Positions 18,514 to 29,992 of a DNA stretch of 64,000 nucleotides are shown one piece after another. Origin of the DNA: Azolla caroliniana (lineage: Eukaryota; Polypodiophyta); assembly GCA_043228905.1 (NCBI GenBank), contig JBHGNT010000003.1, positions 18,786,001 through 18,850,000 of the forward strand, given 5' to 3'. Position 1 is the first letter of the stretch; each line of letters starts with the position of its first letter. The notes below the pieces were generated by a model. It saw only the letters and a program-made list of their open reading frames with translations, searched no databases and was not told the DNA's origin. A program made the position numbers and the translations under genes.

Positions 18514-19734
18514 TCAGCTTGCTCTCAGCGGTTCCAAAATTGGCATCGATCTTGAGATTACGATCAAGGGGGTAGACACACGCTTGCACTTGGTCATTCC
18601 GAACTTGTAGAGTAAGTTGAGAATGTAGTGTTGTTGAGAGATCATTATTCCGACTGGTGTGCAAATTACTTCAATACCTAGGAAGTAATGGAGCTCGTGC
18701 AAATCTTTCATTTCGAATATGCTGGAAAGAAGTGATTTGACTTTGTTAATCTCGACGAGATCCTTTCCTCCGATGACCAAATCATCCACGTACAGGATGA
18801 TGATAATCAGGTTATCCGACTCATTCCGGATGTACAGAGAGGTGTCGGATTTTGACATCCGAAATCCGACATGGTGAAGATATTGCGTGATCTTCGAGTG
18901 CCAAGCACGCGGTGCTTGTTTGAGGCCGTAGAGTAGCTTCTTGAGGTGGCATACGGCGTGCAGATGCTTACGCGATTCGAATCCGGGTGGTTTTATCATG
19001 TACACCTCTTCTTCTAACTCTCCTTGAAGGAAAGCATTTTTCACGTCCATCTGGTGGAGGTGCCATCCCTTCGCTGCGGCAAGTGCAATTATTGTCCGTA
19101 CAGTTGTCATCTTTGCTACCGGGGCAAAGGTTTCTTCATAGTCTATGTCGTGCATTTGCACGTAGCCTTTCACAATGAGCCATGCTTTGAAGAGATTTAT
19201 GGATCCGTCAGAATTGTATTTCACTTTGTATATCCATCTGCAGCCAATTGCTTTCTTGTTCGAGGGGAGAGGAACGAGATCCCATGTCTCATTTTTGCAT
19301 AGCGCTTCCATTTCCTCATGCATCGCGTTGACCCATCGCGGATCCTTTACAGCTTCAGAAGGCGTTTCCGGCTCCCCTACTGTTGCTACCTTCGTCATAA
19401 AAGCGTAATGATACACAATGTACTCGTCGTAGCCATAGCGGTTTACGGGGTTCTTTTCACGCGTGGAACGGCGTGGCTTTTCATTTGCAGATTCTAGAGT
19501 TTCCTTCACGCCATCTATATGGAAGTCAAGGCCTTCGAACTCACTATCAAGATTGAAATGATCTTCGTATTCCTTCATCTTCGCCTTCCCTTTGTCCAGC
19601 TTCGGACTCGGCCGAGATGTGCTTTCATCGCTTGGCGGCTCGGATGGCCCACCCAATCGTGTCGTAATTGGGTTGTCTTCTAACATCTGTGTGAGCCGAT
19701 CCTCAGCTTCTATTTCTATTTCAGTGTCATCCAC
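18514..19734 (-). CDS. copia E reverse transcriptase region
   Basis: An unbroken 406-codon stretch holding the end of the integrase region and the whole RVT_2-type RT: KDPRWVNAMHEEM, KAIGCRWIYKVKYN, YEETFAPVAKM, the catalytic ILYVDDLVIGG, and LHYFLGIEV with LLYKFGM near the end. The YVDD active site is intact. The last about 20 codons (after KRVSTPL) are out of frame: the proper continuation, DRNLKIDANFG, is in another frame at about 18575, so a small indel lies there. Part of the copia polyprotein, not a free-standing gene. Confidence 0.75.
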   Translation of the reverse strand: MDDTEIEIEAEDRLTQMLEDNPITTRLGGPSEPPSDESTSRPSPKLDKGKAKMKEYEDHFNLDSEFEGLDFHIDGVKETLESANEKPRRSTREKNPVNRYGYDEYIVYHYAFMTKVATVGEPETPSEAVKDPRWVNAMHEEMEALCKNETWDLVPLPSNKKAIGCRWIYKVKYNSDGSINLFKAWLIVKGYVQMHDIDYEETFAPVAKMTTVRTIIALAAAKGWHLHQMDVKNAFLQGELEEEVYMIKPPGFESRKHLHAVCHLKKLLYGLKQAPRAWHSKITQYLHHVGFRMSKSDTSLYIRNESDNLIIIILYVDDLVIGGKDLVEINKVKSLLSSIFEMKDLHELHYFLGIEVICTPVGIMISQQHYILNLLYKFGMTKCKRVSTPLIVISRSMPILEPLRAS

Positions 19735-19869
19735 GTCGAGTGAGGTTGGATTCGAAGTATTCTCTAATGCGTACCAGGATGAGTATTCGTCGAAGACTAC
19801 GTCTCGACTTGTTCGAACCTTACGGGTAGATGGGTTGTAGCATTTGTACCCCTTCTGTTCGAGTGAGTA

Positions 19870-20820
19870 TCCTACGAGGATACATTTCTCCGACTTTGGG
19901 TCAAGCTTTTGCTGCGTATCGTCGGGAATATGTACGTAGGCGATAGAACCGAAAATGCAAAAACATGTGACAAATCCGACTTCTTTCCGAAGAACTTCTC
20001 ATGCGGAGTTATATCGTGTACTCCCGAGGTTGTGGACCTATTCATGACGTATACGGCCGTGTTTGCCACTTCTGCCCAGTACGATTTTGGCAGGTTCTTT
20101 TCATCCATCATAGCCCGTGCAACTTCTACTATGTGTCGGTTCTTGCGCTCAACTACGCCGTTTCGCTGAGGCGTGTGTCGACACGAGAACTCTCGTCGGA
20201 TTCCTTCTTCTCGGAGATACACCGTAAATTCATCCGAGAAATATTCTTTGCCTCCATCTGATCGAAGACAGCGCACATGCCGACCCGTAGTTTTTTCGAC
20301 TTAGGCCTTGAATGTCTGGAAGTGCCTAAACACTTCACTCTTCTGCTTCATCAGATAGATCCAGGTGTTCCTGGAGAAGTCGTCGATGAACGTGACATAC
20401 TATCTGCATCCCCCGAATGTTGCTATCTGGGCTGGTCCCCACACATCTGAATGTACGACATCCAGGATTCCTTTGCACACATTCCACTCTTTAGGGAATG
20501 GGTGATGGCGTTGCTTTCCGAACTAACATGCTTCGCATACGCCTGTAATCTCCTTCGTCGTAAGTTCAGGAGTCTAATTACAACTCCTTTCAATTGCATG
20601 TTCTAGAGCTTCTGGAGATTGATGTGGCTGATTCTCTTGTGCCACAGTTTTAAGTCGGTTTCGACTTTCTGGCCCTTTGCAAACATGGCCAACTTTACCT
20701 CGCTCGATTCGAGGATGAACATACGGCCTTCTCGTCGGCCGTGAGCTACGACTTGATCTCCTTTTTCGATGAAACATCCGTTATTATTGAAGTGTACTTG
20801 CATTCCTTGTTCCAAAATCT
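19870..20820 (-). pseudogene. copia E integrase region
   Basis: GAG-pre-integrase segment LKLWHKRISHINLQKL (about 20605-20650) followed by the integrase core, with HTPQRNGVVERKNRHIVEVARAMM (about 20080-20170; the catalytic Glu lies in VERKN). At least two frameshifts split the frame (about 20280 and 19960). Confidence 0.7.
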
Positions 20821-20827
20821 GTCCGAC

Positions 20828-21545
20828 TCAGACCAGGTTTTTCATAATGGTGGGGACATGCAGCACGTTCTTGAGGTAGGTCTGTTTGCCGTCGTTCCCG
20901 ATATGCTGTATTCGGTGAGTCATGTCATCTCCTGTTTCGACATATCCGGGACGTTCGGGCTTCCGTAATTCCCGAAACCAATCTTCATGGGACGTCATGT
21001 GATTGGATTCTCCCGAATCGACAAACCATACGTTGTTAGGAGTGGAAGTAGTAGTTGACACTAGTGTGGACATTGAGTGCGCTTCGTGCTTCATTATGAG
21101 CATTCCACCGCAGTCGCCATAGTCAAAGTTCGTGGCGTAATTTGTTAGTTGTCGGCCTTGCTCACGCTTCTTCTTCCGACACTCCTCTTCGTAGTGGTCA
21201 AGTTTTCCGCAGTACCTACACTCAATTGGGTTCCTATGGTTGCTTGGTCCGGCGTGATGACTCCCCCTTCCGCCGAACTCTTTGGGGTTGTTTCTGTCCG
21301 CTTGCCATTGGTGTGAGTTACGATGTTGATTGTGTCAACCTTGGCCTTATTAGCCTCTCCTACCGCGACCGTGTCCTCTTCCTCCATCGAAGTTCGAATA
21401 TAGCATTTGTCCTTCATGTGCGTTGTTACTTTGACGCACGTGATTCTCTTCGACCAGCAACAACGATTGGAGATCAAAAAAGGAAGGAGGATTCTCTCTC
21501 GCGAGAACAACCGATCTTATTGCGCCAAATCGTGGTGCCAAGCCA
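20828..21545 (-). pseudogene. copia E zinc knuckle and protease
   Basis: The zinc knuckle C-RYC-GKLD-H-YEEE-C is near 21170-21215. The protease follows with VWFVDSGESNHMTSHEDWF (about 21000-21045): the D-S-G catalytic motif is intact. A frameshift separates it from gag. Confidence 0.7.
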
Positions 21546-21556
21546 CCGAGGCATAT

Positions 21557-22060
21557 CTACACCATTTCTTCATCGTCAATGCTAACATTGATCGATCCAA
21601 GGACATCACACAACTCCTTGATCTTTAGGGTGTAGTTGTCGATTGACATGTCCCTTTGTTGAATATTGTTCAGCTCCTGTCGAAGTTGGAGCTTCTGTGT
21701 GGCCGTATTGGCTGCAAAAATCTTCTTGAGGTTTTCCCACGCCTGCTTCGGTGTTTTTGCCTCTCGAATGTAACCAAGCATATGATCATGAACGCATGAT
21801 GCAAGGCAATACAACACACGGCTTGCGGCATGCTCCCAAGCGGGATAGTCGGTGTGTGTTGGGTTGGGGTGTGATTCGTGAGCTCCTTCGATGTAGCTCC
21901 AGTAGCCTTGTCCGACAAGGTATTGATGCATCTTGTATTCCCAAGATGCAAAGTTCGTTCTGTCGAGCTTCTCGGTAGGAAGAACGCTTCCCATTTCCGT
22001 ATTCATGGTGATTTCTTCTCTGTCAATGGGCCGGTTCTGTTGATCGTCGGCGTGCAACAC
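21557..22060 (-). pseudogene. copia E gag
   Basis: 167 open codons containing FASWEYKMHQYLVGQGYW, HDHMLGYIREAKTPKQAWENL and LQLRQELNNIQQRDMSI, a copia gag (UBN2 type) that continues after a frame change. It starts about 45 nt after the primer site at 22093-22107. Confidence 0.75.
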
Positions 22061-22107
22061 AACACAGTCGAATAGGCTTGATCAAGCAACCACATGCTCT
22101 GATACCA

Positions 22108-22411
22108 TGTAAAGAAATGAGGAGGTAAGAGTGATTGTAATGCAGCGGAAGATGAGTCTGTGTGTGTATCAAGACTGAGAGAGAGAGAGAGTGAGAGAGA
22201 GAGCTCTTAAGACAAAGATGGACTAAAATGTATATTGCATTAACAAAAGTATCCACATAAGAACATCCAACAACAACTAAGTTACAATACGTTGATTTAT
22301 ATACCAACTAAGCTAGGGCAAATGCCCTTTCTACTATTTACAAAACTAGCCCAACATGTCCATGAGCTAGTGTGAAAGCTATCTATGGGAAGTTGAGTTC
22401 GATTCTCAATA
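22108..22411 (-). repeat. copia E 5' LTR
   Basis: Direct repeat of 17379-17712 with shorter TG/AG tracts. On the minus strand it is followed immediately by TGGTATCAGAGCATG, the standard initiator-Met primer site. Confidence 0.88.
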
Positions 22412-23662
22412 GTTCGCAATGAGACATAGAGCAAACTCTATGATGACCTCCAGCTTGATCAGTACTTCCAATGCATAAGACGTATGGTTTGTTGACTCTG
22501 GCACCTCAAACCATATGACGTCTCATCAAGAATGATTTCGAGACCTCACAAATCCGGTTCGACCTGGCCATGTTGAGACTAGAAATGACACCACAGCATG
22601 TCGGCAATGTACCATTTGGCAAGGAGGGCAACCAGACTACGTAATTCACTCAAATGTGTGGGGTCCAGTTCAGACGGCAACATTCGGAGGATGCCGATAT
22701 TATGTCACTTTCATTGACGGCCACTCAAGGCACACTTGGATCCATCCGATGCGCCATAAGAACGATGTGTTCACACACTTCCAAAAGTTCAAGGGTAGCA
22801 TGTATGACATCTTTCATCAGATGCAGGTAAAGAATACTTCTTCGACACCTTCACTGTATACCTCCGAAAAGAAGGAATTCGGTGAGAATTCACTTGCCTA
22901 CAGACACCTCAACAAAACGGGTTGCCAAAAAAAAAATCGGCACATACTAGAGGTGGCTTGAGCAATGATGAACAAAAAGAATTTGCCACAGTCATACTGA
23001 GCCGAAGTAGCGAACATTGTCGTATACCTGATGACCCGGTGCACAACATCTTGAGTATGCAATGTAATGCCTCACAAGAAGTACTATGGGAGAAAGCCGG
23101 ACCTATCCCATATACGGAGATTTGGCACTATTGCATACGTGCACATTCCCAATGAAAATCAAAGAAGTGCATCCTTGTGGGATACTCACTTGAATGAAAG
23201 GGGTGCAAATGCTTTAATCCCACTATCCGGAAAGTTCGTGCAAGTCAGGATGTCATATTCGACGAATCGGCATCCTAGTACACAATTGTCCCAACTCCAT
23301 CCAAACCGATTATAGCCGATCTCGACATACACTCGGAAGAGGACGATCGCCTGAGGCCTACACCAGAGGAAAGTCCAATCTCAAGCAGGCTAATTGTACC
23401 TCAAGAGCCTCCAAGAAAAATCAAAATACGTCATAGGCAAGTCCAAAATCGGACAAAGGGAAGGCCAAAATGTCGGAATATGAAGACGACCAATCCGACA
23501 CGAACGATTCGGCTCACTCACTTGACAGTGAGCACAGAGGATTTGATGCACTTATCATGAGGGCATCCAGTGCAAAGAAAGCGCTCATAAGGCAAATGAA
23601 AAACTCCGGCGCTCCAATAGCGAAAGGAATCCAGTTAGCCGATTCGGCGACAACAACTATAT
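22412..23662 (+). pseudogene. copia D protease/integrase pseudogene
   Basis: Resumes copia D after copia E. Protease segment WFVDSGTSNHMTSHQE (about 22489-22540), then an integrase core with HSNVWGPVQTATFGG and YYVTFIDGHSRHTW (about 22650-22740). The catalytic Glu region (GCQKKNRHI, about 22920-22945) has lost the usual VERKN. Several stops and frameshifts. It ends near the KSERNPVSRFG motif at the start of the RT linker, where copia B is inserted. Confidence 0.7.
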
Positions 23663-24182
23663 TGTTGGGAATTTGGTCCCTCCAGATGGGATCTGGATTA
23701 GAATCGGAGGAGCTGAATTAGACAGGCCAAAGGAAGGAACCGGACCGGACGAATTCGGAAGGTATCCAGATGAATCCATTGTGAACCGAATCCAGGGACA
23801 TATCTGTAAATAGTCCTAAGGTCATATAAGTATAAATATGACTTAGGGTAATCACTTGTATGATGTAGTGAGTGTTGTTCATTTTTGTATCATCATTGTA
23901 TAGAGAGACGAAAGAGAGAGAGAGACAAACAGAAAGCAGTTTCTGTTGTAACCACCTAAAGGTGAAGATACAGAGCTCGAGGTCATTGCCTCTAAGTCTC
24001 ATTCTGCATTGTACTTCCTCTCTATAGTATTTCTGTTCGGAGTTTGTGGACTCCCGTGGTTTTTCCCGATTAGGGTTTCCACGTAAACATTCTATGTCGT
24101 TTCAGTGCTTATTTCTATTTTTCTGGTTTGTTTCTTCCATTGAGTTTGGGACTCAGTTGTGGCCGAGCACTCCATTTCCTTG
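23663..24182 (+). repeat. copia B 5' LTR
   Basis: Starts TGTTGGGAATTTGGTCCC. A TATA-like stretch (GTATAAATATGAC, about 23830) is followed by GA-rich leader sequence. The right end is set by analogy with copia A, a few bases before the primer site at 24188. The partner LTR is absent. Confidence 0.65.
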
Positions 24183-24196
24183 AAAACTGGTATCAA

Positions 24197-25939
24197 AGCG
24201 TACAACAAATGGACTAGTCATTCGGAAGCATGTTCAAGGTCACCGGCTCCAACTACTCAGTGTGGAAGTCGAAGATGAGGGACATGCTCGTGGCTAAAGG
24301 TCTCTGGTTGTCGGTACAGTTCAGGAACAAGAAACCAAACAAGATTGACGCCACGACTTGGGAGGTGATGCACATGAAGACGACGACATACATAAGATGC
24401 TTCATCGACATGAGCCTGTATAATAACTTTAATGAAGAGAACAAGGTAAATGAGCTCTAGGAGAAGATAGGCATCATGTTTGAGAACAAGAATGTCGTAA
24501 ATCGAGTCTCGGTTTTCCAGAAGTTGGTGAGACTCAGATATCAAGACGACTCCAGTATGGCAAAGCACATGAACGCCCTCTAGGGGCTCATAAATCAAGC
24601 CACCTAGTTGGAAGTACCTCTGGCCGATGAGGTACTCGCGTTGTTATTGCTCGGTTCCCTCCCAGATAGTTGGGAGACGCTAGTTTTCATTTTGGGCAAC
24701 GCCGGGCGGGAAGGAAAGCAACTATCCCTAGCAAGAGTAAGTTGAGCTTGCTAGATGAAGAGGCGCGTCAAAAAGACAAAGAAATGATCTCCGACACAAC
24801 TACCTTGATTACCGAATCCGACGCACAACGAGGAAGAAACCGAAATCGGAGTCCCTAGGACCGGGACAAATCGGGGACAAGATCAAAGTCAAGGGGGAGG
24901 CCTACGTGCTTCTATTATGGGAAGTTAGGGCATTTCCAGAAGAATTGTCAACACTTTCGGAAGGAGAAAGGAACCGACAATGCCGACTCAGAGAAGGGTC
25001 TGGACTGGCGGAGTTCGGATCGGAAGGAACATCGACAGTCGCAACAAGTGAAGAAGAATTGTTGCTTATCACCGGGGATAGTGAGTTGCGTCTTGTCAAC
25101 GAAGAAATGAGCTGGGTGGTGGACTCCAGAGCATCATTCCATCTAACTCCAGACCAGAAGTGCTTCTCATCGTACAGAGCTGGAGATCACGGTTCTGTTC
25201 GGATGGGAAATGAAGGTGCATGCCGAATTGTCGGCATAGGAGACATGTGGTTGACAACGTCAACCAGGTAGAAGTTGTTGTTGAAGGATGTCCGACACGT
25301 TCCAGACATTCAGTTGAACCTGATATCAGTCGATCGGTTAGATGATGAATTCTACACAGGTAGCATCTGGGACGGAGTCATAAAGTTTTGCAAAGGGAGC
25401 CTGATCATGGCTCAAGCCCGGAAGATCAACACATTGTACCTGATGCTTGGCAGGATTTGCCGGGAGGAAGTGAATGTGGCATCCGAATGAGTTGTGGCAA
25501 AAGAGGTTGTGTCTTGAGAAGTGCACCGACTGTTTGGCCGGCAATAAACCGAACCTCTTTTCGGTCAAGACCACCGATGAGACAGAATGCCCCACTAGAA
25601 CTTGTCCATACCCAAGTATGCCAAGTGGACACGAAGTCACATGCCGGATTGTAGTACTTCGGGACATTCATAGACGACCATAGTCGGAAGCTATGGCTAT
25701 CACCGTTGAAGACGAAGGATCAGGTGTTGTCCGTCTTCAAGGAACTCCATGAGAGGGTGGAAAGGGAAAGCGGACAGAAGCTGAAGGCGGTTCGAGCGGA
25801 CAACAGAGGAAAATACCAGGGGCAGTTCGAGGAGTACTGTTGGTTGAAGGGAAACCGGCTCGAATTCACCGTGCCGAGGACGCCGAAACTGAACGGATTG
25901 GCTGAAAGGATGAACCGGACTATGATGGAGAGAGTCCGG
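24197..25939 (+). pseudogene. copia B gag-protease-integrase, first part
   Basis: Gag: MFKVTGSNYSVWKSKMRDM, MSLYNNFNEENK, LPDSWETL. Zinc knuckle near 24908 reads C-FYY-GKLG-H-FQKN-C, with the second Cys changed to Tyr. The protease motif reads WVVDSRAS instead of D-S-G (about 25117). Integrase: DVRHVPDIQLNLISV, then KTKDQVLSVFKELHE and LNGLAERMNRTMMERVR, where G3 interrupts after the Arg codon. Several stops. The zinc-knuckle and protease changes alone would inactivate it. Confidence 0.75.
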
Positions 25940-26401
25940 TGTCGTGAAGATCCGTCACTACGCGCGGATCGTGAGGCGGAACCGCCGGGGTTCTAGACCG
26001 GAAGGATTCAAAGTCGGTATAAGCTTTGGTGTAAGCTTTAGCGAGAAAGTACTTAAGATAGATTGGGAAAGAGAGAAGTTGAGATTAAATGATTGAGAGA
26101 GATTGATTGAACTTTTAACTTTAGATTTAAGAAACAAGTTACACGATCAATTTGATAACGAATTTCTTCTTCTTAATTTCATAACAAAAAAAACCGTGTT
26201 TTTTCTCCTCCCCCTTCCTTCTTTTATAGATGCTCTCATGCATATGATGCATGTGAGGGTACAAGACATGCATAAATTGCATGTTTGCCATTTGGCGCTT
26301 ATGTGGTGCATGATAACCATGTCACTCATTTTAGCTCTCATGTATGAGAATTTACATGTAAAAGTACAATGATAGAAATATAAATTCAACTAAATGGCAT
26401 G
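25940..26401 (-). repeat. G3 3' LTR, truncated
   Basis: Aligns gap-free with 28898-29359. I count seven differences, all transitions and all within the first about 155 bp; none was noticed in the remaining about 300 bp. The deletion edge lies at GGCATG. The short string AATGAGTGACATG occurs both at this edge and inside the LTR, and may have guided the deletion. Confidence 0.85.
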
Positions 26402-26634
26402 TCACTCATTCTTCCATAATATGATTCTCCTTCTTCTATTATGTTCTCTTCTTTCAGCATCTTCTCGAATTCTTGTATCTGGCGCTTGTGCTTCTTGTCG
26501 GGTAGTACTAGTTTACATGCGCCACTAGGTGTGACACATGTTGCTTCTCCTTGCAATCCACGCACTCTTCTTTCTTGTGGGGTCTTGTGATTGCTCAGAC
26601 TATTTGTGCCCCATGCTTCAATAGTCCGCTCTAA
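26386..26634 (-). pseudogene. G3 pol remnant in the -1 frame
   Basis: From the T-run at the end of gag-pro the -1 frame stays open for 82 codons, ending in the truncated LTR. It begins GFLERTIEAWG, compared with GFLERAAKAWG in G1 pol, and later has EATCVTPSGACKLVLPDKK. RT and all later domains are deleted. This is the main evidence that the -1 frame is really translated in this family. Confidence 0.65.
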
Positions 26635-28836
26635 AAATCCGAGGATTCGCCTCCGAGACTATCTCGATTCCTTTCATGATTGGCTCGCACCGTTAGGAAT
26701 TGGACCGATCTTTGGTTTTCAAGACTCTTTATTCGTGCGAAGGCTGCTCCATTATCGAACACTTTGGTCTCCATCCAAGATGATGTGATATAAGGTTGCC
26801 CTAGGATGACAGGATGCGACACCAATTCTTGTACGAAGAAGTGTTGATCCATCTCCACATCCCCGATCGTGACTTTGACATTGGGACAAGCTCCGTACAA
26901 ATCCTCCGTAGACTTTGTTGCCGCGCGAATCTTCCATCCGTGGTTTGTATTGATTGGCCATCTTCCTTTTTTGTAGAAGTCGGTTGACATGAGGTTGATC
27001 TCCGAGCCGTGGTCGATCAAGGCTACCACGGTCTCTTTCTTCTCCCCGATCTTCACCGGCGTCTCCGTTGTCACTCGTGCCCAATGAGGTCGAGTGTAGT
27101 GGTTGTCCACCATATCTTCATCGATTTCGTCTCTTGCCATTATTATGGCATTCGTTTTTGCTTTTTGCGGCTTCTCTTCTTCCTCGTCCGATTGTTGTCT
27201 CTTTCTCTTTACAAGGTCCACGATCGTGTCATGGAACTCCTTCTTCGTAATGCCAAGCAATTCCCTCAAGGACAAAGTTACGTGGCTATCAAGAACTCGT
27301 TCTTCAAGAATCTTCTTTAGGTCCGTCGTCTACTCTATGTCCAACCTTAGCGTATAGGTAGGTATGGTCCTTGTCCTCTGAGTGGGGTCTTCGACACCAA
27401 CCTTCACGAGCCGAACCGTTTCTTCAACTCGTATGCTCGGCTCCCCTTTTCGGCTTGATTCTCGTTCCTCCGTTTGTAAAGGTCGACTCGTCTCCGCATC
27501 GTCCTTCTTTTTCGCGTTCCTTGTTTCATGTCTTTTTTGATGGGCCTTTCTCTTCTATTCTCTTTCTCTTTTCTTCGACGAACACCTCGTGGTTGTCGCA
27601 CATCACCTCTGCGAGTATGGTGTTGTCGTCCACCGGATCCGACCACCCGGTTATGCTTTGCACGCTTCGGTTCGCAAGCTCTACCTCGTTCGATGTGACT
27701 TTTCCCTTCTTTTCATATTCGAGAACGGAAGTCCAAAACTTTGCTCCCGCTCTAGCAGCTTCAGTCTTGTCTTTCCCGACTCTTATTCCGGCCGACGCAG
27801 CATAGTGCATCGCATCCACATGAGTCACATCGGCATCCTCCATAGATTTCTTCATTCCTCCTCTTCCGAAATTCACCCGTAGGGGTCTTCTAGTCTCGCT
27901 TGAGCAGATCATGTTGTCCTCTATGTATATGATATTTTGTCAAATCGCCTCTCGAAGGCTCGCACAATCCCTTCTCATGTGGTCCATGCTATCGCACCAC
28001 ACACATCTAAAGGGTTCTTTTCCTTTAGGGCCCCGACGATTCATGTTGACTAGCGTGACCTTCTCGAACTTCTTCGCTAGCTCTTCAATGATGTCGTCAT
28101 CAATCTTCTTTTCTTCCACGTTACTTTGTCTTGGCGGCTCAACTACTTTCGGCGGTCTTGCTTTCTCCGTGGTAGTCGGTCCCGTCAAGTCGGTGTCATC
28201 AACCCATTGGCGACGCTTGTCGAGCCTATTGCATGCCCGCTTCACCACGATCCAGTCCGCTACGAGCCCATTTGCTTGGGTATCATCTTCGAGAAGAGTC
28301 CCCAACTCCCGTCTATCCTTTATGTCCACGGCCTTCAAGAAGTACAAAGTCTTGTCCTCTTCAAGCAACACTTGGTCCGTATTGGGGAGACGACTAAACA
28401 TATGGTCGAATTCGTCGTACACCCTCGAGACGCTCATCTTCTTATTCTTCTTCTCTATCCACTTCATCAGGGCATGTCGAGTCATCCTTGTGGAGTCTTC
28501 AGTCACGAACTCCGCTAGTATCGTTTTCTCGAACTCGGACCATGTTGTCTTACCTTCTAGAAGCTCGATGACGCGTCTTTGGATGTTGTTGGTGACAACT
28601 CTCTTGAAGCTTGCGATTTGACGTGCCTCGGACACGTCCCTCTAATTCATCTCCCTTCTATATGCATCAAGGAACTTCGTAACGTTCCTTCCATCGAATT
28701 GGCCCTCGAGCTCTACGACACGATCGACAGCCTTCTCCACGCTCGTGTCGTTGTCCCGAGATCTCATCATTTGCTCGACGATTAGCATCATCCTTTCGAG
28801 CTCCCCCGCTTGGTTGCTTGAGGACGCCATCTCCAA
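26631..28836 (-). pseudogene. G3 gag-protease pseudogene
   Basis: Gag frames 28836-28642 and 28635-27940, CCHC knuckle C-VWC-DSMD-H-MRRD-C (about 27968-28010), a middle region to 27526 with MHYAASAGIRVGKDK and ITGWSDPVDDNT as in G1, a damaged linker (27525-27276), then protease with ALIDHGSEINLMS and HPVILGQPYITSSWMETKV, ending GAT TTT TAG as in G1. At least three stops or frameshifts. The catalytic D-H-G and zinc ligands survive, so damage to this part looks limited. Confidence 0.75.
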
Positions 28837-28897
28837 GTATTAATCTCGACTTGATCCTTCCTACCGCCTATTTTACGTCGGGTTCACCACTTAATTA

Positions 28898-29992
28898 TGT
28901 CGTGAAGATCCGTCACTACGCGCGGATCGTGAGGCGGAACTGCCGGGGTTCTGGACCGGAAGAATTCAAAGTCGGTACAAGCTTTGGCGTAAGCTTTAGT
29001 GAGAAAGTACTTAAGATAGATTGGGAAAGAGAGAAGTTGAGATTAAACGATTGAGAGAGATTGATTGAACTTTTAACTTTAGATTTAAGAAACAAGTTAC
29101 ACGATCAATTTGATAACGAATTTCTTCTTCTTAATTTCATAACAAAAAAAACCGTGTTTTTTCTCCTCCCCCTTCCTTCTTTTATAGATGCTCTCATGCA
29201 TATGATGCATGTGAGGGTACAAGACATGCATAAATTGCATGTTTGCCATTTGGCGCTTATGTGGTGCATGATAACCATGTCACTCATTTTAGCTCTCATG
29301 TATGAGAATTTACATGTAAAAGTACAATGATAGAAATATAAATTCAACTAAATGGCATGACTTAATGGTAAGCCAATTGACTCCTAACTTGGAGGTGCAA
29401 GGTTCAAATCCTTACTTGCCCTCCTTGTATATTTATATATTTATTTATCTAGTCGTCGGATGTCGTCGGTTGCCGCCGGTGCCGCCGGTTACCGGTGCCT
29501 CACCGGCGCCGGATACCGGTGCTGCCGCCGGATGCCATCTTCTAACCGGCGCCGGATGTCGGATTACCGTCGAATGCCACCGGATCACTAGCTCCATCGC
29601 CGGTCCGGTTTTGGTTGGCCAAAACCCTTTACAAGTAGCTAGCCCACCTCCATTTTAAGTTCAAGTTACCTTGAACTCTCTATGCTCCACACATAGACAC
29701 AAAGATAATATCTTTTCCTCTACCTTATATATGATGAGAGCCGTATTTGTCGTGTCTATGTGGGATATCTCACAATTTTCTCTTTTCCTTTCACAAACTT
29801 TATACCCTCATATCTTGACATTTAGTTGTCTGTTTCTCGTGTAATAAAGTGCATTCGAAACCTCCATCATTTTGTACTTAGATATTAAATTTATTTAAAA
29901 TGTTATCTTCACAATTATTGTATTATGTGATTCATACTCGATTTCGTACGTTTTATGGGATTTTTACACTATTGCCGAAAATCTTCACGACA
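28898..29992 (-). repeat. G3 5' LTR (1095 bp)
   Basis: On the minus strand: TGTCGTGAAGATTTTCGG start, a GC-rich CCGGCG-type repeat block (29455-29600), a tRNA-like sequence in antisense (29352-29422), a TATA-like CTATAAAAG (about 29180-29188), and the GC-rich end. Direct primer-region neighbour at 28897. Only its last 462 bp are preserved in the 3' LTR. Confidence 0.82.
29352..29422 (+). other. tRNA-like sequence inside the G3 LTR
   Basis: Plus-strand A-box-like TGGCATGACTTAATGG and B-box GGTTCAAATCC, about 45 nt apart, as in tRNA genes and SINE heads. The part GGAGGTGCAAGGTTCAAAT nearly repeats the sequence at 2783-2852. It lies antisense to the element. A stable acceptor stem is not evident, so a functional tRNA is unlikely. 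Confidence 0.5.

Larger units (their letters stand above)
17379..22411 (-). mobile_element. copia E: near-complete Ty1/copia element
   Basis: LTRs at 17379-17712 and 22108-22411; the size difference is mostly in TG and AG microsatellites. The minus strand reads 5' LTR, TGGTATCAGAGCATG primer site, gag, zinc knuckle, protease, integrase, RT, RNase H and 3' LTR: the canonical copia order. It carries a few stops and frameshifts, so it is probably no longer autonomous. It sits inside copia D. Clear target duplications are missing (AATGT left, GTTCG right), and the outer base of the right LTR is mutated (CTCAATA instead of CTCAACA). Confidence 0.88.
25940..29992 (-). mobile_element. G3: gypsy element reduced to gag-protease
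   Basis: Target duplication CCGG (25936-25939, 29993-29996) fixes the ends; the outer ten bases are perfect inverted repeats (TGTCGTGAAG/CTTCACGACA). On the minus strand: 5' LTR 29992-28898 (1095 bp), primer region with GTGGTGAACCCGACG, gag and protease, 82 codons of the pol frame, then a 3' LTR of only 462 bp (26401-25940). A single deletion removed almost all of pol plus the first 633 bp of the 3' LTR. The 462 bp shared by both LTRs align without gaps. It shares gag, protease, primer region and frameshift context with G1. Confidence 0.85.

Noticed and set aside
18987-19302. Plus-strand frames across copia E RT
   Set aside because: Shadows of the minus-strand RT frame.
28898-29359. 462-bp direct repeat as the full LTR of G3
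   Set aside because: Its outer ends lack a target duplication; CCGG and the inverted ten-base ends place the true right end at 29992.
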